Shown here in pieces: positions 1-7,015 of a stretch of 35,435 nucleotides of DNA. The position numbers and the translations under genes are program-made. Within the stretch, counting starts at the first letter, position 1. Each line of letters begins with the position of its first letter. The notes beneath the pieces are model-generated. The model was not told the origin of the DNA, did no database searches, and saw only the letters and a list, made by a program, of their open reading frames with translations. Source of the DNA: Bacteroidales bacterium (GTDB lineage: Bacteria > Bacteroidota > Bacteroidia > Bacteroidales > UBA932); the NCBI GenBank assembly GCA_017458145.1, contig JAFTGA010000042.1, forward strand, positions 1-35,435, given 5' to 3'.

Positions 1-2
1 AC

Positions 3-1391
3 TGGCGGGCGAAAAACCTTTGCCTGTGCGGTAACTTCAACATGACCAACATCGACGAAGTCTTCCATTTCCTGACCGCACAGGGGCAGTCGCCCCGCCT
101 GTACGGCGATGCGTACATCACCCTCGAACTGATGGGGCACAGGCTGGACCGAGAGGTGGAGCGACTGTTCGACGAGGCCACGGACAAGGGACTGGAACGG
201 CTCGACCTGACGCGCTATATCGACGACCACATCTGCATGGCCAACGTGCTGCGCTCCACGATGTCCCACTACGACGGGGGCTATGTGATGTGCGGACTTA
301 CCGGTAGCGGCGAAATGTTCGCCGTGCGCGATCCCTGGGGCATCCGTCCTGCGTTTTACTATCGCGACGACGAGATCGTGGTGCTGGCTAGCGAACGGCC
401 CGTGCTCCAGACGACCTTCAACCTGGAAGTCGGGGATATCTGCGAACTCCTGCCCGGACAGGCGTTGATCGTGCGGAAGAAAGGCGGGAGCCTGCTCGAA
501 CAGATCCTGCCCGCCCAGAAACTGAGCGCCTGCTCGTTCGAGCGCATCTACTTCAGCCGCGGCTCCGACCGCGACATCTACCGGGAACGCAAACTGCTGG
601 GGGAGCAGTTGACGGAACCCATCCTGGAGGCGGTCGGCGGGGATGTGGCGCATACGGTCTACTCCTATATCCCCAATACGGCGGAGGTGGCGTTCCACGG
701 CATGACGGACGGGATACGCAGGTTCAACCACGACGTGCGCATCGAGAAGGTGGTATGGAAAGACATCAAGTTGCGCACGTTCATCACCGAGGGTGCGGAG
801 CGGAACGACCTGGCCGCCCACGTCTATGATGTCACGTATGGTTCGCTCGTGCCGTATGAGGACAATCTGGTCATCATCGACGACAGCATCGTGCGTGGAA
901 CCACCCTGCGGGAGAGCATCTTCAAGATCCTGGACCGCCTGCATCCCAAGAAGATCGTGATGGTGTCGAGCGCCCCGCAGATCCGCTATCCGGACTACTA
1001 CGGCATCGACATGTCGCATCTCGAGGAACTCTGCGCCTTCCGCGCAGCCATTGCGCTGATCCGGGATCACGGCATGCAGCAGCGGATCGCCGACGTGTAC
1101 CGGGCCTGCAAGGCATATCCCGTGGCCGCGAATCACGTGCAGGAGATCTACGCGCCGTTTACCGTAGAACAGATTAATGCCAAGATCGTGGAGATGCTCC
1201 GGCCGGAGGGAATGCGGGCGCCTGTCGAACTGGTATACCAGAGCGTTGAGGGCCTGCACCGCGCCTGTCCCGGCCACCTGGGCGACTGGTATTTCACCGG
1301 GGAGTATCCTACGCCGGGCGGCGTCCGCCTGTGTAACCAGGCTTTTGTGGACTATGTAGAGAATTCGCTCAAGTTCCAGCTGCAACTCTAG
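3..1391 (+). CDS. Amidophosphoribosyltransferase-like protein (PurF family, long Bacteroidetes form), 5' truncated
   Basis: The reading frame is open from base 3. The residues before the first internal ATG (42) read LCLCGNFNMTN, which belongs to the class II glutamine amidotransferase domain, so the true start and catalytic N-terminal Cys lie upstream of the window. About 462 residues are present. The phosphoribosyltransferase half has the PRPP loop VIIDDSIVRGTT at about 870-905. PurF transfers glutamine-derived ammonia to PRPP, the first step of purine synthesis. Other motifs differ from classical PurF: the segment usually reading FARPDS is YFSRGSD, and the following loop is YSYIPNTAEVAFHGM. 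This matches my recollection of the roughly 630-residue Bacteroidetes paralogue that coexists with ordinary PurF. The family is clear; whether it makes phosphoribosylamine in this organism is inferred. A strong terminator follows. Confidence 0.85.
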   Translation, partial: WRAKNLCLCGNFNMTNIDEVFHFLTAQGQSPRLYGDAYITLELMGHRLDREVERLFDEATDKGLERLDLTRYIDDHICMANVLRSTMSHYDGGYVMCGLTGSGEMFAVRDPWGIRPAFYYRDDEIVVLASERPVLQTTFNLEVGDICELLPGQALIVRKKGGSLLEQILPAQKLSACSFERIYFSRGSDRDIYRERKLLGEQLTEPILEAVGGDVAHTVYSYIPNTAEVAFHGMTDGIRRFNHDVRIEKVVWKDIKLRTFITEGAERNDLAAHVYDVTYGSLVPYEDNLVIIDDSIVRGTTLRESIFKILDRLHPKKIVMVSSAPQIRYPDYYGIDMSHLEELCAFRAAIALIRDHGMQQRIADVYRACKAYPVAANHVQEIYAPFTVEQINAKIVEMLRPEGMRAPVELVYQSVEGLHRACPGHLGDWYFTGEYPTPGGVRLCNQAFVDYVENSLKFQLQL

Positions 1392-1410
1392 GAAATTGCG
1401 ATTCCTTTCC

Positions 1411-1460
1411 GGCTCGCTTGCTGACAAAAAGCCGATTTGTTTGCAAGCGAGCCTTTTTTT
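1411..1460 (+). terminator. Rho-independent terminator of the purF-like gene
   Basis: A perfect 11-bp inverted repeat, GGCTCGCTTGC (1411-1421) and GCAAGCGAGCC (1443-1453), is followed directly by seven T residues (1454-1460). It lies 20 nt after the purF-like stop codon, so it ends that transcript. The loop is long (21 nt), but the arms and T-run are convincing. Confidence 0.85.
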
Positions 1461-1471
1461 CCTTATCTTAG
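1440..1471 (+). promoter_or_regulatory. Candidate Bacteroidetes-type promoter for the hypB cluster
   Basis: TTTG at 1440-1443 and TATCTTAG at 1464-1471 are separated by 20 bp. The Bacteroidetes consensus is TTTG, 19-21 bp, TAnnTTTG; the -7 box here has one mismatch. The -33 element overlaps the 3' arm of the preceding terminator, so the upstream operon ends inside this promoter. It would leave a leader of about 55 nt before hypB. Confidence 0.4.
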
Positions 1472-1532
1472 CACACGGAAACCACACAACACTGAAACCG
1501 GATAACCTTCGGGGTCGTCTCTGATTCTACCT

Positions 1533-2207
1533 ATGGATGAAGTCAAGATCATTGAGATCAAGAAGAGCGTCTTTGCAGACAATGATGCGGACGCTGAAGC
1601 CCTGCGTGCAGATCTGAAAGCCCGGGGCGTGTATCTGCTGAACCTGATGTCCTCGCCCGGCAGCGGCAAGACCACTACGCTCATCCAGACGCTGCTCCGC
1701 CTTGAAGGAAGGTTGCGCGTGGCCGTGATGGAGGCTGATATCGACAGCGACGTGGACGCCGTGAAGATCCGCGAAGCCACGGGCGTGCCTTCCATCCAGC
1801 TCCATACGGGCGGGATGTGCCACCTGGATGCCGAGATGACGCGCCAGGGGCTCGACAACGTGGCCCTGCAGGACGTGGACCTGGTGGTCCTGGAGAATGT
1901 GGGCAATCTGGTCTGTCCGGCCGAGTTCGATACCGGCGCCGTGCGCAATGCGATGATCCTGTCCGTACCGGAAGGGGAGGACAAGCCCCTGAAATACCCC
2001 CTGATGTTCTCGGTCTGCGACCTGGTGCTCATCAACAAGATGGATGTGCTGCCGTATTTCGACTTCGACCTGGAGAAATGCAGGGAGTATATCCGGATGC
2101 GCAATCCCCGTGCGAAGGTCCTCCCCATCTGTGCCAGGACCGGCGAGGGTGTGGATGCCTTTGCCGACTGGCTTGTCGAAGAAGTATACAACTGGAAACA
2201 CGCTTAA
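1533..2207 (+). CDS. hypB: HypB, nickel-delivery GTPase
   Basis: This 224-aa P-loop GTPase belongs to the SIMIBI class. HypB works with HypA to insert nickel into NiFe hydrogenase or, in some bacteria, other nickel enzymes. Visible motifs are the P-loop SPGSGKTT (41-48), the metal-binding signature GGMCHLDA with C96 and H97 at the dimer interface, ENVGNLVCP (121-129, C128) and the guanine specificity motif NKMD (168-171). The N-terminus lacks both the His-rich stretch and the CxxCGC nickel site found in some HypB proteins, so this is the minimal form with only the G-domain metal site. It starts the cluster, 12 nt before the 941-aa flavoprotein gene, with hypA third. No hydrogenase gene is in the window, so the client enzyme is unknown. 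Confidence 0.93.
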   Translation: MDEVKIIEIKKSVFADNDADAEALRADLKARGVYLLNLMSSPGSGKTTTLIQTLLRLEGRLRVAVMEADIDSDVDAVKIREATGVPSIQLHTGGMCHLDAEMTRQGLDNVALQDVDLVVLENVGNLVCPAEFDTGAVRNAMILSVPEGEDKPLKYPLMFSVCDLVLINKMDVLPYFDFDLEKCREYIRMRNPRAKVLPICARTGEGVDAFADWLVEEVYNWKHA

Positions 2208-2219
2208 GCTGATATCCCT

Positions 2220-5045
2220 ATGCCCGAAATGTCCAAAAAATTTGTCCCCAAGCACTTTGGTGACAAGAACCCCAACCCCAAGCTCATCAAACTCGTCCGG
2301 CACGTGACCGACCGCATTCCCGGGAAAATCAGGATGACCACCGAGGCACCCGAATACTGGGGCCTCGCCTGCATCTTCGAGGACGAGATGGACCCGATCA
2401 CCCGCGAGGCCTCCCTGGACCTGATGCTGGATATGCTTCCGGGCAATCCTGTGAAGGTGCGCAAGCACTGGACCTACGGCCAGCTGCACGAGATGAACCG
2501 CCTGAAGCACTACGCATCCACGGAGGACGGCTTCGACGACCTGCTGGACCTGATGGCCCGCCTGGGCGTGATGGAGTATGACTATGGTGACAAGTATACC
2601 AAGGACGGCCCCGTCCCCGGGACCACCTACGAGCGCAAGGACCGCGTCTACTGGGTGCCGATGTTCGTGCCCGGCAGCGCCGAGTATACCAATATGAACG
2701 AGTCCCTGATGCAGCGGCATCCCGAGTTGGGAATGTTTTTCGAGCGGATGACTTTCCTGCCGCTGGAGAAGATCACCCCGAGCGTCCCGATGGGCGGCTC
2801 CGGTATCGGTATGCACGTGATTCCGGTGGAGAAGGCCATTTCGATGGAAAACCAGTCCGTGGACATTGAGCACATCTCCTACTGGCTCAAGCGCTATGAA
2901 GGCCACCTGGCGGTGGGCATCTGCTCCTGCCGCATCGGACGCAAGCTCCTGGATGAGGGTTGCGCGGACGATTATCACGACTGGTGCATCGGCGTGGGCG
3001 ACATGGCCGAGTACCTCGTGGAGACCAACCGCGGACACTACATCACCTACGAGGAGTGCATAAAAATCCTGCAGAAGGCCGAGGACAACGGCTTCGTGCA
3101 CCAGATCACCAACATCGACGGCGAGGGTAAGATTTTTGCCATCTGCAACTGCAACGTCAAGATATGCAACGCCCTGCGTACCTCGCAGCTGTTCAATACG
3201 CCCAATATGTCCCGCAGCGCCTACGTGGCCGAGGTCGATCCGAAAAACTGCGTGGCCTGCGGCCGCTGCGTGGAGTACTGTCCCGCCGGCGCCGTGAAGC
3301 TGGGCCAGAAGCTCTGCACCAGGAGCGGCCCCGTGCAGTATCCCAAGCAGGAGCTGCCCGACGCCGCGAAATGGGGTCCGGACAAGTGGACGGAGGACTA
3401 CCGCGACCGCAACCGCATCAACTGCTACGAGACGGGCACTTCTCCCTGCAAGACCGCCTGTCCGGCGCACATCGCCGTCCAGGGCTATCTGAAGAAGGCC
3501 GCCGAGGGAAAATATACCGAGGCGCTGGAACTTATCAAGCGCGAGAATCCGTTCCCGGCCGTGTGCGGCCGCGTGTGCAACCGCCGCTGCGAGGATGCCT
3601 GTACGCGCGGCACCATCGACCAGCCGATTGCCATCGACGCCGTCAAGAAATTCATCGCGGAGCAGGACCTCCGGGCTGAGACCCGCTTCGTGCCGCAGAT
3701 CAACATCGCCTCGAGCGTGCAGGAGCGCTGGGAGGAGAAGATCGCCGTGATCGGCGGCGGTCCGGCCGGCCTGAGCTGCGCGTACTACCTCGCCACGATG
3801 GGCTATAAGCCGACCGTGTTCGAGAAGAACGAAGAGCCGGGCGGCATGCTTCGCTACGGCATCCCTTCCTACAAATTGGAGAAGGACGTGATCAAGGCCG
3901 AGATCGACATCATGCGCGAGATCGGCGTGGAGATCCGCACCGGCGTGGAGGTGGGCGCCGACATCACCCTGGCGCAGCTCCGCGAACAGGGCTACAAGGG
4001 CTTCTACGTGGCCATCGGCTGTCAGGGGGGCCGTCTGCCGGGCATCCCCGGCGAGACGCTTCCCGGCACCACGACGGCCATCGATTTCCTGCGCGAGGCC
4101 AACTGCGGCGCCCGCTCCGTCAGCGGCAGGGTGGTCGTGGTCGGCGGCGGCAACGTCGCGATCGACGCTGCCCGCGTGGCGATGCGAAGCGGCGCTTCGT
4201 CGGTCACCATGCTTTCCCTGGAGACCGAGGACATCATGCCCGCTTCCCTGGAGGAGCGCACCGAGGCCCGGGAGGACGGCGTCGTCCTGAATCCGGGTTG
4301 GGGCCCCAAGGAAGTCCTGGGCACGGACAAGGTGAGCGGCATCGTGTTCAAAAAATGCACGTCCGTCTTCAATGCGGAACACAAGTTCGCCCCTGCCTAT
4401 GACGAAAGCGAACTCATCACGCTGGAAGCCGACCTGGTCATCTTCGCGATCGGCCAGACCGTGGTGCTGAAGGACCTGCTCAAGGACACGAAGGTCGAGT
4501 TCTTCCGCGGCGTCTATCCCGTCGCCGACAAGCTGACCTTCCAGACGGCTGAGCCGGACATCTTCGTGGGCGGCGACGTGTTCACGGGGCCGAAGTTCGC
4601 CATCGACGCCATCGCTGCCGGCAAGGAGGCCGCCGAGTCGCTGCACCGCTTCGTGCAGCACGGCCACATGACGATCGGGCGCAACCGCCGCGATTTCATC
4701 GAGTTGGACAAGAATGATATCGTGGTGAACTCCTACGACAACTCGTCCCGGCAGGAGCCCGGCGTGGTCCCGCAGAAGAGCCGCTTCACCGAGTACCACG
4801 GTACGCTCACGGAGGAGCAGGTCCGCACCGAGACGGCCCGCTGCCTGGGCTGCGGCGCTTCCGTCGTGGATGAGAACAAGTGCATCGGCTGCGGCATCTG
4901 CACGACCAAGTGCGGCTTTGACGCGATCCATCTGCACCGCGAGCACCCGGATGCGAGCGTGATGCGCACATCCGAGGACAAGTTCGCGGGGATCCTCCCT
5001 TATATGATCAAGCGTACAGGTAAGATCCTTTTCCATAAAAAATAA
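2220..5045 (+). CDS. Multi-[4Fe-4S], FAD/NAD(P)-dependent oxidoreductase with a GltD-type core
   Basis: The 941-aa protein has at least four parts. Residues 1-335 contain a helical, possibly winged-helix region followed by clustered cysteines (C235, C237, C248, C256, C309, C311, C316), resembling anaerobe ferredoxin-like proteins with CxCR and ICNCN motifs. A [4Fe-4S] motif follows at C344, C347, C350 and C354. Residues about 402-800 form a GltD/NfnB-like NAD(P)H oxidoreductase: Fe-S-binding helical domain cysteines (C410, C414, C449, C453, C457, C461), FAD motif GGGPAG (512-517), nucleotide motif GGGNVA (642-647) and a terminal GGD FAD motif. The C-terminus carries C875 and C878 plus a ferredoxin motif at C888, C891, C894 and C898. 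It should move electrons between NAD(P)H and a ferredoxin-like partner in the cytoplasm. Its place between hypB and hypA suggests service to a nickel enzyme or its maturation; this is inference. No specific substrate can be named. Confidence 0.85.
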   Translation: MPEMSKKFVPKHFGDKNPNPKLIKLVRHVTDRIPGKIRMTTEAPEYWGLACIFEDEMDPITREASLDLMLDMLPGNPVKVRKHWTYGQLHEMNRLKHYASTEDGFDDLLDLMARLGVMEYDYGDKYTKDGPVPGTTYERKDRVYWVPMFVPGSAEYTNMNESLMQRHPELGMFFERMTFLPLEKITPSVPMGGSGIGMHVIPVEKAISMENQSVDIEHISYWLKRYEGHLAVGICSCRIGRKLLDEGCADDYHDWCIGVGDMAEYLVETNRGHYITYEECIKILQKAEDNGFVHQITNIDGEGKIFAICNCNVKICNALRTSQLFNTPNMSRSAYVAEVDPKNCVACGRCVEYCPAGAVKLGQKLCTRSGPVQYPKQELPDAAKWGPDKWTEDYRDRNRINCYETGTSPCKTACPAHIAVQGYLKKAAEGKYTEALELIKRENPFPAVCGRVCNRRCEDACTRGTIDQPIAIDAVKKFIAEQDLRAETRFVPQINIASSVQERWEEKIAVIGGGPAGLSCAYYLATMGYKPTVFEKNEEPGGMLRYGIPSYKLEKDVIKAEIDIMREIGVEIRTGVEVGADITLAQLREQGYKGFYVAIGCQGGRLPGIPGETLPGTTTAIDFLREANCGARSVSGRVVVVGGGNVAIDAARVAMRSGASSVTMLSLETEDIMPASLEERTEAREDGVVLNPGWGPKEVLGTDKVSGIVFKKCTSVFNAEHKFAPAYDESELITLEADLVIFAIGQTVVLKDLLKDTKVEFFRGVYPVADKLTFQTAEPDIFVGGDVFTGPKFAIDAIAAGKEAAESLHRFVQHGHMTIGRNRRDFIELDKNDIVVNSYDNSSRQEPGVVPQKSRFTEYHGTLTEEQVRTETARCLGCGASVVDENKCIGCGICTTKCGFDAIHLHREHPDASVMRTSEDKFAGILPYMIKRTGKILFHKK

Positions 5046-5068
5046 GATGCACGTCGATCTTATTTTTT
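5037..5068 (+). promoter_or_regulatory. Perfect 12-bp inverted repeat at the flavoprotein/hypA junction
   Basis: AAAAAATAAGAT (5037-5048) and ATCTTATTTTTT (5057-5068) form a perfect 12-bp stem with an 8-nt loop. The stop codon of the upstream gene (5043-5045) lies in the 5' arm, and the 3' arm ends 10 nt before the hypA start. The stem is AT-rich with a T-rich 3' side. It could act as a weak terminator or attenuator, or as an RNA processing or stability hairpin that lowers hypA expression relative to upstream genes. Confidence 0.55.
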
Positions 5069-5078
5069 GTATTTGATT

Positions 5079-5432
5079 ATGCACGAACTGGGGATTGTGT
5101 TTTATATTATCAAGGATGTCAAGAAGGCAGCCGAAGAGCATGGCGTGGGCCATGTCTCGGCTGTCGTCATGGACATCGGCGAGGTTTCCACGGTCGTGCC
5201 GGATTATCTGCAGGACTGCTGGCGCTGGGCCGCCGACAAGGAGGAACTGCTGAGCGGCTGCGAACTGCGGATCAACGTCATCCCGGCCGTGACGCTCTGC
5301 GAGGACTGCCGGCAGGAGTATCGAACCGTCCTGCACGGAAAGACCTGCCCGCACTGCGGCAGCGGGAAGACCTGTTTGCTGCGGGGGAACGAGGTGGAGA
5401 TCCGGGAGATCGAGGTCCCGGGAAATATTTAA
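5079..5432 (+). CDS. hypA: HypA, nickel metallochaperone
   Basis: HypA binds nickel through the N-terminal Met-His-Glu and a structural zinc through two Cys pairs, then hands nickel on with HypB. The ATG at 5079 gives the invariant MHELGIV start with H2 as nickel ligand; the frame is open upstream but starts there would bury this motif. The zinc ribbon is C74-x2-C77 and C90-x2-C93, and the 117-residue length is typical. It is third in the hypB cluster, separated from the flavoprotein gene by a hairpin. The next gene, a small membrane protein, begins 20 nt downstream. The client nickel enzyme is not visible here. Confidence 0.93.
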   Translation: MHELGIVFYIIKDVKKAAEEHGVGHVSAVVMDIGEVSTVVPDYLQDCWRWAADKEELLSGCELRINVIPAVTLCEDCRQEYRTVLHGKTCPHCGSGKTCLLRGNEVEIREIEVPGNI

Positions 5433-5452
5433 AATGATTAATATTCAATAGT

Positions 5453-5797
5453 ATGTGTTGTTTTATCGTACCGCTGGTACAGGCCGTTGCCACGACCGCC
5501 TTCCGCGCCCGCATGCGCGGACAGGACCCTGCCGGGCAGGACTCTTTCCTGCACCGCCACATTTCTGATCTGGAAAAAATGCTCTGGGGAGGTACCCTCA
5601 TGCTGATCGTGGACCACGTCATCAACGGGGAACTGACCTGGCGGTTCCCGTTTTTCACTGCCCTCGGACAGACCGGAGGCTGGGAGGTGATGCTCCGCGA
5701 GATGCTCACGGTGGGCGTCCCGATGTCGCTGGTCCTGACGCTTGCCTGGGCCCTTTGGGCGGCCCTGAAGGAGCGCCGCGCCTGGAAGACTGCATGA
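5453..5797 (+). CDS. Small inner-membrane protein of unknown function
   Basis: This 114-aa protein has no family I can name with confidence. It begins MCCFIVPLVQAVATTAF, a hydrophobic N-terminal segment with adjacent cysteines at positions 2 and 3. Two more likely membrane segments are at about 43-58 (LWGGTLMLIVDHVING) and 85-106 (LTVGVPMSLVLTLAWALWAAL). A charged stretch (RARMRGQDPAGQD) lies between the first two. It sits 20 nt after hypA and 46 nt before the large membrane protein on the same strand, so the two membrane proteins may form a complex. The coding call rests on clean spacing, codon use like its neighbours and the membrane profile. Confidence 0.75.
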   Translation: MCCFIVPLVQAVATTAFRARMRGQDPAGQDSFLHRHISDLEKMLWGGTLMLIVDHVINGELTWRFPFFTALGQTGGWEVMLREMLTVGVPMSLVLTLAWALWAALKERRAWKTA

Positions 5798-5843
5798 CGG
5801 AAAGTAGTTGGTTTCAATTCTTTATTCACTAAAATCTTTACTT

Positions 5844-6941
5844 ATGTTTTTCCAAGTGTATGGGGCGAATGCCCTGGCTCAATGGGGGATGCTGCTGGTT
5901 GTGCTGGCCGGTCTGATTCTCCTGAATGAGTTCGCCCGCCGGACCAAGCTCGGCGGCATCATCACGTTCCTGGCCGTCCCGGTGGCCCTGACGGTCTATT
6001 TCCTGGCCATCGCCATCGGCGTGCGTTCCGGCGCCCAGTGGGCACTCGAGAACCAGACGCACATCTACATGCAGGGCTGGTTCCATTATGCCAAGCTCTA
6101 TGCGGCCACGGCCGGGTGCATCGGCTTCATGATGATCAAGTATGAGTGGGGGATCGGCGCCAAGCATTGGTTCAAGCCCTTCCCGTTCATCATCGTGGGC
6201 ATCAATATCCTGATCGCCTGCGTGTCCGACTTCGAGTCCGCCGTCTGCGGGTGGAACAAGTGGTGGCTCACCTCCGAGGGCGTCTGGCAGTATGGCGGCT
6301 GGCACAACGTGATGAACGGCGTGGCCGGTCTGATCAACATCCTGTGTATGACCGCCTGGTGGAACGTGTATCCTTCCAAGGACCGCAAGGATATGATCTG
6401 GGCGGATATGACCTGGGTCTATATCGTGATCTACGACATCTGGAACTTCGCCTACACCTACAACTGCCTCCCGACGCACTCCTGGTACTGCGGTATCGCC
6501 CTGCTGCTCGCCCCGACCATCGCAGCCCTGCTGTGGAACCGCGGCGGCTGGATCCAGAACCGCGCCAACACCCTGGCGATCTGGTGTATGTTCGCCCAGG
6601 TGTTCCCGCTCTTCCAGGAGACCTTCAAGGACGGCCGCCAGTGGTTCAGCTGGGCCACCCTGCCCGTGCTTTATCCGGAGGGCGTGGATACCATTGCCAA
6701 GCTCTATGAGGCAGCCGGCGGCGAAGCGGCCGCCGTAGGCACCACCGTCGATCCTTCCGTGGTCGCCGCCAATCCGACGATGATGACCGTGATCAGCGCC
6801 CTGGCCCTGGTGACCAACCTTATCGCGATCTGCTACATCATCAGCGTGTCCCGCAAGCGCCACATCAACCCCTACAAGGAGGATGTGTTCGTGGACCAGA
6901 AGTACTACAAGGACGCCATGGCCCGTGCCGAGGTGAACTAG
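5844..6941 (+). CDS. Multi-pass membrane protein, DUF5692-like
   Basis: The 365-aa protein has eight or nine likely transmembrane segments, at roughly 8-28, 37-58, 82-102, 108-126, 153-175, 187-208, 212-232, 239-258 and 319-343. Trp- and Tyr-rich loops such as GWNKWWLTSEGVWQYGGWHN contain several potential metal or aromatic ligands. I recall it as close to the DUF5692 family, whose function is unknown. The ATG at 5844 was chosen because the membrane profile begins there and upstream codons encode a poor leader. It ends the hypB cluster and is followed by a hairpin terminator. A role as a nickel or ion transporter, or as a membrane anchor for the redox protein, is possible but unproven. Confidence 0.8.
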   Translation: MFFQVYGANALAQWGMLLVVLAGLILLNEFARRTKLGGIITFLAVPVALTVYFLAIAIGVRSGAQWALENQTHIYMQGWFHYAKLYAATAGCIGFMMIKYEWGIGAKHWFKPFPFIIVGINILIACVSDFESAVCGWNKWWLTSEGVWQYGGWHNVMNGVAGLINILCMTAWWNVYPSKDRKDMIWADMTWVYIVIYDIWNFAYTYNCLPTHSWYCGIALLLAPTIAALLWNRGGWIQNRANTLAIWCMFAQVFPLFQETFKDGRQWFSWATLPVLYPEGVDTIAKLYEAAGGEAAAVGTTVDPSVVAANPTMMTVISALALVTNLIAICYIISVSRKRHINPYKEDVFVDQKYYKDAMARAEVN

Positions 6942-6962
6942 TCTCAGTCCGGAACGGAAACA

Positions 6963-7000
6963 GAGAACCCGGGGCTTTCGGCTCCGGGTTCTCGTTGTCT
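6963..7000. terminator. Hairpin terminator between converging transcripts
   Basis: GAGAACCCGG (6963-6972) pairs with CCGGGTTCTC (6984-6993), extended inward by wobble pairs around a TTTC-containing loop. The T-run afterwards is weak (GTTGTCTT). It lies between the membrane-protein stop at 6941 and the minus-strand gene ending at 7016, so it may stop transcription from both sides. Confidence 0.65.
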
Positions 7001-7015
7001 TGGTGCGGGGGCTTC

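Noticed and set aside
1527-5354. Very long minus-strand open frame opposite hypB and the flavoprotein gene
   Set aside because: It is antisense to genes with clear motifs, its translation is low in complexity (rich in Leu, Ala, Gly, His, Asp and Val) and shows no family motif. It results from high GC and third-base bias.
1533-6941. NiFe hydrogenase operon
   Set aside because: HypA and HypB are present, but no large or small hydrogenase subunit, hypC, hypD, hypE or hypF motif is found. The 941-aa protein lacks the hydrogenase nickel-site CxxC pairs.
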